Below, one piece after another: positions 14,681-19,627 of a DNA stretch of 19,627 bases (its first letter is position 1; each line of letters opens with the position of its first letter). The stretch is from Burkholderiales bacterium (lineage in GTDB: Bacteria; Pseudomonadota; Gammaproteobacteria; Burkholderiales; Burkholderiaceae_C): positions 1 to 19,627 of the forward strand of contig JANXTP010000326.1 in NCBI GenBank assembly GCA_025352345.1. Direction: 5' to 3'. The position numbers were made by a program, and so were the translations under genes. The notes beneath the pieces were generated by a model, which was not told the DNA's origin, made no database searches, and worked only from the letters and a program-made list of their open reading frames with translations.

Positions 14681-15117
14681 GCTTTTTCGGATGGGGTGAG
14701 CGCCATGCCCGAAGCGCGGGCACCAAGGCGCCCCTTGCACGCCGACCCGCGGCAGAGCCGACCAGCGAGTCAGGCTGGCAACGTCTGCGCGAGCAGCCAC
14801 GCCCTCACGACCAGATGTTGTCGTCATTTGCCATGACCTGGCGCGACTCGCTGCAGCAGCAGCACCGGCCGACACAGCTCTGCGCGTTGTTTCCGCGCGT
14901 GGCCAACCGGCTGGCGCTGTGCTGGAACGACGCGGTGCTGGCGTCGCGGGTGCTCGACGAGCTGGTGGTCGACAAGCGCCGCAACCGTGCCGGCTTTCCG
15001 CGCGAGGTGTCGCAGGAGCTGATCCGGCTGCGCCTGCTGCGACCTTCGCGCCCCGGCAGCACCAGCGGGTTCGCATCGCTGTGGGACTCCAGCGGCATGG
15101 CCAGCTGCGACCGTTGA
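14677..15117 (+). CDS. Conserved hypothetical protein
   Basis: 146 aa. I do not recognise a named family. The first ~45 residues are basic and disordered (RHARSAGTKAPLARRPAAEP). The ordered part starts at DQMLSSFAMTWRDSL and contains LCALFPRVANRLALCWND, RVLDELVVDKRRNRAGFP and EVSQELIRLRLL, which looks like a compact helical domain. No signal peptide. The appearance is that of a lineage-restricted Burkholderiales protein. The start ATG overlaps the end of a 29-codon ORF; no strong ribosome binding site precedes it. Convergent with the HNH-like gene 45 bp downstream. Confidence 0.72.
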   Translation: MSFFGWGERHARSAGTKAPLARRPAAEPTSESGWQRLREQPRPHDQMLSSFAMTWRDSLQQQHRPTQLCALFPRVANRLALCWNDAVLASRVLDELVVDKRRNRAGFPREVSQELIRLRLLRPSRPGSTSGFASLWDSSGMASCDR

Positions 15118-15122
15118 TCGGC

Positions 15123-15158
15123 CTGCGGCGGCCTCCCGCAGAGCCGCTGCACGCGGCT
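15123..15158. terminator. Two tandem GC hairpins between convergent genes
   Basis: CTGCGG (15123-15128) pairs with CCGCAG (15136-15141) around a 7-base loop, and AGCCGC (15142-15147) pairs with GCGGCT (15153-15158) around TGCAC. They fill the gap between two convergent stops. No T-tract follows, so termination is plausible but unproven. Confidence 0.35.
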
Positions 15159-15161
15159 GGT

Positions 15162-16337
15162 TCAGTGCAGGGTCTGCCCGACAGGGGCGGTGCCACGGGC
15201 CCGTTGTTCGCGCCAGTCGGGCGATACCAGGCCATGCGGAACGTAGCCCTTGGTGTCCAGGCACCAACCCTCGGTTGCGTCGGCATCGCCCAGCGGCTCG
15301 ATGCGCAGGCCATCGGGCACCAGCCGGTCGACCACCGCGCGTTGCACCAGTGACTCGCATTGCGGGGCGCTCAGCAGTGTTGCGAAATAGACCCAGCGCT
15401 GCATCACCACCGCATGGCCCCAAGCATCTTCGACCGCCCAGCGCACGCGCTGCGGGTCGGTGGACCGGCCTGCTTCCAGCACACGCGGCAGCCAGGTCTG
15501 GAAAAACGAGCGGAACGCACGTCGCGTGGCCGACCCCCGCAGCAGCGCCTCGATCGCGTTGATGCGCTGGCTCCAGCCGGAGCTCAGCAGCTGCTGGCTG
15601 ATGAAAGCCTGCAACGCCTGCGCAGGGTTGAACAGGCGCAGCCGGTTCGGCGGCAGCACCAGCAGCGGCAACTCGCACGCCCGTGCATGCGCCAGCGGTT
15701 CGACGTAGCTGCACAACACCGCGATGCGGCCCCATTGGGCCGCATTCAGCCCCTCGTGTTGCGGCGCCGTTGTGTTGCCGCGGATCGCCTCCGCTTCCAG
15801 CCGGCGGGCGATCGCTATCGCGGCCTCGAAGCCGTGCGCCGCTTTCGCGAGGTTGGCGCGCGCGCTCATCACGACCAGATTGCCCCCTGCGTAGCCAGCG
15901 TCGTGGCGCACCCGGTCGATCGTGGTGCCATGGCCGTGGTCGGCCGGGTGGTCCAGCACCGCGCGGGTGATCGGGCAGTGGCTGGTGGCCAACTGGCGCA
16001 GGTGGTGCGGCGTGACCTGGAACAGCTCGACGTTGCGCCCGCGCAGCCAAGCGTGCAGCCGCAGTTGCAGCCACTGGCGCACCGCTGCTGTGGGCGTCAA
16101 TGTGCGTGTACCAAAGGTGGCCGCGCCGGCCAACCAGCCGTTGCGCAGCGGCGAGGGTTCATGCGCATACGGCGCAGGCGGTGTGATGCCGTGGTGCGCG
16201 TGGTCCCAACCGAGGTCGAAGCCGATCTGCTGATGGTTCGTCAGCGGCGCCGCGGGGGCAGGCCGACCGGTGCAGGGGTGAACGATGGCGGCCAGGTCAG
16301 CGGGGAAAAGATCGCGGGTGCTCAGGTTGGTGGTCAT
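15162..16337 (-). CDS. Uncharacterised protein with HNH-like motif
   Basis: 391 aa from ATG 16337, which has GGAG six bases upstream; ATG 16364 would add nine residues. An early GFDLGWDHAHHG (39-50) is His/Asp-rich. Residues 121-162 read CPITRAVLDH, then TTIDRVRHDAGYAGGN, then LVVMSARANLAK. This resembles the zinc-Cys and IDRID..GY..GNV signature of HNH/AP2-type homing nucleases, so I infer a divergent HNH fold; the match is by eye. The C-terminal ~220 residues are helical (EGLNAAQWGRIAVLCSYVEPLAHARA, with RAFRSFFQTWLPRVLEA) and unrecognised. No signal peptide. It is divergent from a WYL regulator, with two identical-looking dyads between them, suggesting that regulator controls it. Real function unknown. 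Confidence 0.72.
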   Translation of the reverse strand: MTTNLSTRDLFPADLAAIVHPCTGRPAPAAPLTNHQQIGFDLGWDHAHHGITPPAPYAHEPSPLRNGWLAGAATFGTRTLTPTAAVRQWLQLRLHAWLRGRNVELFQVTPHHLRQLATSHCPITRAVLDHPADHGHGTTIDRVRHDAGYAGGNLVVMSARANLAKAAHGFEAAIAIARRLEAEAIRGNTTAPQHEGLNAAQWGRIAVLCSYVEPLAHARACELPLLVLPPNRLRLFNPAQALQAFISQQLLSSGWSQRINAIEALLRGSATRRAFRSFFQTWLPRVLEAGRSTDPQRVRWAVEDAWGHAVVMQRWVYFATLLSAPQCESLVQRAVVDRLVPDGLRIEPLGDADATEGWCLDTKGYVPHGLVSPDWREQRARGTAPVGQTLH

Positions 16338-16395
16338 GGCGAACTCCGGGTGACGCAGCGACATGCCGCGATGACCTCAGTGTGTCCACCCACTC

Positions 16396-16411
16396 GCTCA
16401 TCCGGTGAGCC
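16396..16411. promoter_or_regulatory. Candidate operator copy 1 (dyad)
   Basis: GCTCATCCGGTGAGCC, with arms GCTCA and TGAGC. It matches copy 2 at 15 of 16 positions and lies 64 bp from it, about six helical turns, between the divergent HNH-like and WYL genes. Confidence 0.55.
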
Positions 16412-16459
16412 AGCCGGAGAGAGGGCAGAATAATTTCATTTATGCTTGGTCGGTCAGAG

Positions 16460-16475
16460 GCTCATCTGGTGAGCC
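16460..16475. promoter_or_regulatory. Candidate operator copy 2 (dyad)
   Basis: GCTCATCTGGTGAGCC, with a preceding G that extends the perfect arms to GGCTCA/TGAGCC. It lies 36 bp upstream of the WYL regulator start. The AT-rich stretch between the two copies (AATAATTTCATTTATGCTT, 16429-16447) probably contains the divergent promoters, though no full -35/-10 pair is clear. Confidence 0.6.
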
Positions 16476-16511
16476 ACCGATGTGTTATTCCAACGGGTTG
16501 TGGAGTCGTCG

Positions 16512-17522
16512 ATGAACCGAACCGAGCGTTTCTACAAGATCGAACTGCTGCTGCGCAGCCGCGGCTGCGTCAGCTTTGACGCGCTGCAGGCCGAGCTGTC
16601 GGTGTCGCCTGCGACGCTCAAGCGTGATCTGCAGTACCTGCGCGACCGCATGGGTGCGCCGATCGCCTATGACCGCGCCGACAACGGCTACCGCTTCGAG
16701 GCGCCAGCGCCTGGTGTGGGTAGTGCGGCGAAGCCCATCCACCACGAGCTGCCGGGCATGTGGTTCAGCGAGCGTGAATTGCATGCGCTGCTGACGATGC
16801 ACCAGCTGATGGCCGGGCTCGACGACGACGGCGTGCTGGCCCGCCACCTGCAGCCGATGATGGACCGGCTGCAGGGGCTGCTGGGCGCTGACGAGACCGA
16901 GGCCCGCGAGCTGGTGCGCCGCGTCAAGCTGATCGGCACCGCGCGCCGCCGTGTGCCGAGCCGGCATTTCGAGCTGCTGGGCAGCGCGCTGGTGCAGCGC
17001 AAGCGGGTCTGGCTGCGCTACTTCAAGCGCAGCGATCGCACGAACAGTGAGCGTGAGGTGTCGCCACAGCGACTGGTCAACTACCGCAACACCTGGTATC
17101 TCGACGCATGGTGCCATGCCAGCGACGGGCTGCGCCGCTTTGCCCTCGATGCGGTTCAGCAAGCGCGTGCGCTCGACACCCGCGCCAAGCCGGTGGCGCT
17201 GAAAGACCTGGAAGCCGAGCTCGATGCAGGCTACGGCATCTACGGCGGTGCCGGTGCGAAAGTGAAGTGGGCGACGCTGGTGTTCGAAGCCGATGCGGCG
17301 CAGTGGGTGGCCAACGAGGAATGGCACCCGCAGCAAACCTCGCGCTGGTTGGGTCCGACCGAAGGCGAAGGCCGCTACGAACTGAAGGTGCCCTACGTCG
17401 ACGCGACCGAGCTGATGATGGACATCCTGCGCCACGGCGACAGCGTGCGTGTGGCCAGTGACAAGGCTCTGGCGAGCGCGGTGGCGAAGCGGCTGCACCA
17501 GGCGGCGGCGTTGTACGCTTGA
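16512..17522 (+). CDS. WYL-domain transcriptional regulator (HTH-WYL-WCX)
   Basis: 336 aa. The N-terminal HTH_11/DeoR-like winged helix (1-62) has FDALQAELSVSPATLKRDLQYL. The WYL domain (about 150-220) contains LRYFKRSDR, REVSPQRLVNYR and the name-giving W195-Y196-L197. A C-terminal WCX-type extension (about 255-336) carries VFEADAAQWV and the EGRYELKVPY strand. WYL domains sense nucleotides or nucleic acid in several known regulators, including those of phage-defence loci. Start ATG 16512 has GGAG six bases upstream; GTG 16482 is in frame but less likely because it would bring the start within 7 bp of the dyad. Two dyads upstream suggest autoregulation and control of the divergent HNH-like gene. 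A DUF427 gene follows 62 bp downstream on the same strand. Confidence 0.9.
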   Translation: MNRTERFYKIELLLRSRGCVSFDALQAELSVSPATLKRDLQYLRDRMGAPIAYDRADNGYRFEAPAPGVGSAAKPIHHELPGMWFSERELHALLTMHQLMAGLDDDGVLARHLQPMMDRLQGLLGADETEARELVRRVKLIGTARRRVPSRHFELLGSALVQRKRVWLRYFKRSDRTNSEREVSPQRLVNYRNTWYLDAWCHASDGLRRFALDAVQQARALDTRAKPVALKDLEAELDAGYGIYGGAGAKVKWATLVFEADAAQWVANEEWHPQQTSRWLGPTEGEGRYELKVPYVDATELMMDILRHGDSVRVASDKALASAVAKRLHQAAALYA

Positions 17523-17584
17523 TGCACCGACTGCTGCTGCGACGGGATCTCCCATTGCCGCGCGCCCACTGAAAAGGAAGCGAC

Positions 17585-17863
17585 ATGAAAGCCATCTGGA
17601 ACGGCGTGACCCTGGCCGAGAGCGACGACACCGTGGTCGTCGAGGGCAACCACTATTTCCCGGCCGAAAGCCTGAACCGCGACTACGTCACCTTCAGCAA
17701 CCACCGCACCGGCTGTGCGTGGAAGGGCCAGGCGCACTACTACAGCCTGATGGTCAACGGCGACATGAACGAGAACGCGGTCTGGTACTACCCCGAGCCC
17801 ACCGAAGCGGCCGCGCAAATCAAGGGACGCGTCGCGTTCTGGAAGGGTGTGAAAGTCGAGTGA
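17585..17863 (+). CDS. DUF427 domain protein
   Basis: 92 aa, the usual size of this single-domain family. MKAIWNGVTLAESDDTVVVEGNHYFP is followed by SNHRTGCAWKGQAHYYS and AVWYYPEPTEAA. The conserved CxWKGxAxYY and WxYPxPxxxA patterns define DUF427 (now also named nucleotidyltransferase-like NTP_transf_9). Biochemical role unknown. GGAAG lies five bases before ATG 17585. The stop overlaps the GTG start of opgD, so the two are probably co-translated. Confidence 0.92.
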   Translation: MKAIWNGVTLAESDDTVVVEGNHYFPAESLNRDYVTFSNHRTGCAWKGQAHYYSLMVNGDMNENAVWYYPEPTEAAAQIKGRVAFWKGVKVE

Positions 17864-19455
17864 CTGTGTCGCCCGTTCGTCCGGCTCCACGCCGGCAATT
17901 CATTGCCGGCCTCGCCGCCCTGGCAGGCAGCGCCGCCATACCCGCCTGGGCCGAGAAATTGCAGGCGATCGGAGCGCCGCAGCGCTTCGACTACGCCGCC
18001 TTGAAGGGCCAGGCGCAGGCGCTGTCGCGCAAGCCTCACGAAAGGCCGCGCGCGGCTTTGCCGAAGGAAATCGAGGCGCTGGACTGGGACGCCTACCAGG
18101 CGATCCGATTCCGCCCCAACCACGCACTGTGGCGCGACGACAAGCTGCGCTTTCAGGCGCAGTTCTTTCACCTCGGGCTGTATTTCAAGTCGCCGGTGCG
18201 GCTGTATGAACTGGCTGACGGCCAGGCGCAGGAGCTGGCCTATGTGCCCGAGATGTTCGACCACGGCAAGAGTGGGCTCGACCATGCGAAGCTGCCGCGC
18301 GACCTCGGCTTCGCCGGCTTCCGGCTGAACTTCCACACCGACCTGCAGCGCGACATCACCGCCTTCCTGGGTGCGAGTTATTTCCGCGCGGTCGGCGGCG
18401 AGTGGCAGTACGGGCTGTCGGCTCGAGGCCTCGCGATTGATACCGGCGCGCCGAAGCCGGAGGAGTTTCCGGACTTCACAGGCTTCTGGCTGGAGCGCCC
18501 GGCCGTGGGCTCGAACAGCGTCACGGTGTACGCGTTGCTCGACTCGCCCAGCGTGACCGGCGCCTACCGTTTCGTCATCACGCCGGGCGACACGCAGATG
18601 ATGGACATCGATGCGGCGCTCTACCCGAGAACGACGATCGATCGCCTCGGCATCGCGCCGTGCACCAGCATGTTCCAGACCGGTGAGAACGACCGCCGCA
18701 TGGGCTACGACTGGCGCGGCGAGATCCATGACAGCGACGGCCTCGCGATGTGGACCGGCAACGGCGAATGGATCTGGCGCCCGCTGACCAACCCGCGCCA
18801 GCTCGCCTTCAACGCCTTCCAGGACAACAACCCGCGCGGCTTTGGCCTGTTGCAGCGCGACCGCGCCTTCGACCACTACCAGGACGACGGCGTGTTCTAC
18901 GAGAAGCGGCCCTGCCTGTGGGTCGAGCCGAAATCGGGCTGGGGCGCGGGCTCGGTGCAACTGGTCGAGATCCCGACGGTGGACGAGACCTTCGACAACA
19001 TCGTCGCGTTCTGGAACCCGGCGCGCAAGCCCCGGGCGGGCGAGGAGCTGCTGCTGGGCTACCGGCTCTACTGGGGTGCGCAGCCGCCCGCCCAGCCGTC
19101 GCTGGCCAGGTGTGTCGCCACGCGCACCGGCCTGGGCGGTGTCGTCGGCAAGAAGCGCACGTATTTTTCGTGGCGCTTCGCGGTCGATTTTTCCGGCGAC
19201 GATCTGGCGCTGATGGGTGCGAATGCGGCAGTGACGGCCGTGATCACCGCGTCAGCCGGCGCCCGCATCGAAACCACGTCGGCGCGGCCATTGCACGCGG
19301 TGCGCGGCTACCGGGCCTTGTTCGATGTGGTGCCCACCGCGTCGACCGACCCGATCGAGTTGCGGCTGTACCTCAGCTGTGAGGGGCAGTCGCTGACTGA
19401 AACCTGGCTTTATCAGTGGGCGCCGCCGGCTGTCGCTGAACGTACGTTGTACTGA
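17860..19455 (+). CDS. opgD: Periplasmic glucan biosynthesis protein D
   Basis: 531 aa from GTG 17860 (overlapping the DUF427 stop); GTG 17866 is also possible. A twin-arginine signal (APRRQFIAGLAALAG, cleavage near AWA) sends the folded protein to the periplasm, as known for OpgD. The mature part matches OpgG/OpgD: FDYAALKGQAQAL, WDAYQAIRFRPNHALWR, FQAQFFHLGLYF, ASYFRAVGGEWQYGLSARG, then TSMFQTGENDRR, EIHDSDGLAMWTGNGEWIWR and FGLLQRDRAFDHYQD. The C-terminal Ig-like domain begins around 400. OpgD shapes osmoregulated periplasmic glucans; the E. coli enzyme is a beta-1,2-glucanase (GH186). opgG and opgH are not in this window. Product length is close to the family norm. Confidence 0.93.
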   Translation: MTVSPVRPAPRRQFIAGLAALAGSAAIPAWAEKLQAIGAPQRFDYAALKGQAQALSRKPHERPRAALPKEIEALDWDAYQAIRFRPNHALWRDDKLRFQAQFFHLGLYFKSPVRLYELADGQAQELAYVPEMFDHGKSGLDHAKLPRDLGFAGFRLNFHTDLQRDITAFLGASYFRAVGGEWQYGLSARGLAIDTGAPKPEEFPDFTGFWLERPAVGSNSVTVYALLDSPSVTGAYRFVITPGDTQMMDIDAALYPRTTIDRLGIAPCTSMFQTGENDRRMGYDWRGEIHDSDGLAMWTGNGEWIWRPLTNPRQLAFNAFQDNNPRGFGLLQRDRAFDHYQDDGVFYEKRPCLWVEPKSGWGAGSVQLVEIPTVDETFDNIVAFWNPARKPRAGEELLLGYRLYWGAQPPAQPSLARCVATRTGLGGVVGKKRTYFSWRFAVDFSGDDLALMGANAAVTAVITASAGARIETTSARPLHAVRGYRALFDVVPTASTDPIELRLYLSCEGQSLTETWLYQWAPPAVAERTLY

Positions 19456-19493
19456 CTGTTTGACTTGCCGTCGGCGCCTGCTTTGTGAGACCG

Positions 19494-19554
19494 CGCCGGG
19501 AATCCGCCCCGGCGGGCGGGTTACTTTTTTCTGCGGGGCCAGAAAAAAGTAACC
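19494..19554. repeat. Intergenic palindromic repeat, likely dispersed, also a possible opgD terminator
   Basis: Two inverted repeats lie 39 bp past opgD. CGCCGGG (19494-19500) pairs with CCCGGCG (19508-19514). A perfect 14-bp pair GGTTACTTTTTTCT (19519-19532) / AGAAAAAAGTAACC (19541-19554) encloses GCGGGGCC. GTTACTTTT.../...AAAAGTAAC palindromes recur between genes in many Comamonadaceae and related genomes, as far as I recall. The stem with its T-run could also end opgD transcription. From 19555 to the window end I see no gene. Confidence 0.75.
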
Positions 19555-19627
19555 AAAAAAGAGGCCCTGAACACCAGCCATTTGGCTGTCACGCTGCGGC
19601 TACAGGCGAACGGCAAAGGCTCTGGCA

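Noticed and set aside
19252..19581. Minus-strand 109-codon ORF containing KKVTRPPG
   Set aside because: It arises from the palindromic repeat and antisense opgD; this peptide signature is a recurring annotation artefact.
1..19627. CRISPR array, insertion sequence, rRNA or riboswitch
   Set aside because: No regularly spaced repeats, transposase motifs, rRNA segments or recognised riboswitch cores were seen on either strand.

Overview
The window looks like chromosomal DNA from a high-GC betaproteobacterium, most probably Burkholderiales of the Rubrivivax/Leptothrix/Ideonella type. This rests on base composition, the series rsmB, DUF4390 gene, ntrY-like kinase, short ntrX-like regulator and tRNA-Phe, and a GGTTAC-type palindromic intergenic repeat at the right end. 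Almost everything is compact housekeeping or conserved-hypothetical coding sequence. Only the tRNA-Phe flank (5936-7195) looks acquired.

Layout. 1-721 (-): GTP cyclohydrolase I (folE), running off the left edge. 799-5826 (+): a likely operon of rsmB (16S rRNA m5C967 methyltransferase), a DUF4390 exported protein, an NtrY-like membrane histidine kinase, and an NtrX-like response regulator that lacks the AAA+ domain. tRNA-Phe(GAA) follows at 5860-5935 with its own promoter and a strong hairpin terminator. A tyrosine integrase (5958-6998, -) and an overlapping excisionase-like HTH gene (6827-7195, -) sit directly against the tRNA with no recognisable cargo, so this is a minimal or decayed integrative element.

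7284-11172: a small exported Ala/Lys/His-rich protein, a GIY-YIG-like protein, the DTW-domain tRNA modification enzyme TapT, a secreted stand-alone peptidase-inhibitor I9-like protein, a DUF938 methyltransferase overlapping a YgjP-like metalloprotease gene, and a conserved hypothetical on the minus strand. 11233-13690 (+): an exported hypothetical protein, a PCCH-motif methyltransferase, and a LON-substrate-binding-domain protein. 13734-14405 (-): a divergent PAP2-type membrane protein. 14677-15117 (+): a hypothetical protein, convergent with an HNH-like protein (15162-16337, -).

The HNH-like gene is transcribed divergently from a WYL-domain regulator (16512-17522, +). Two near-identical 16-bp dyads lie between them and are probable operators. 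A DUF427 gene and the periplasmic glucan enzyme gene opgD follow, and the window ends in a palindromic repeat.

I found no complete novel defence or mobile system. The best leads are the WYL/HNH-like divergon with paired operators, the peptidase-less I9 protein, the orphan integration module at tRNA-Phe, and an exact 15-bp in-frame duplication inside a signal peptide. All family assignments come from reading motifs by eye; no database search was run.
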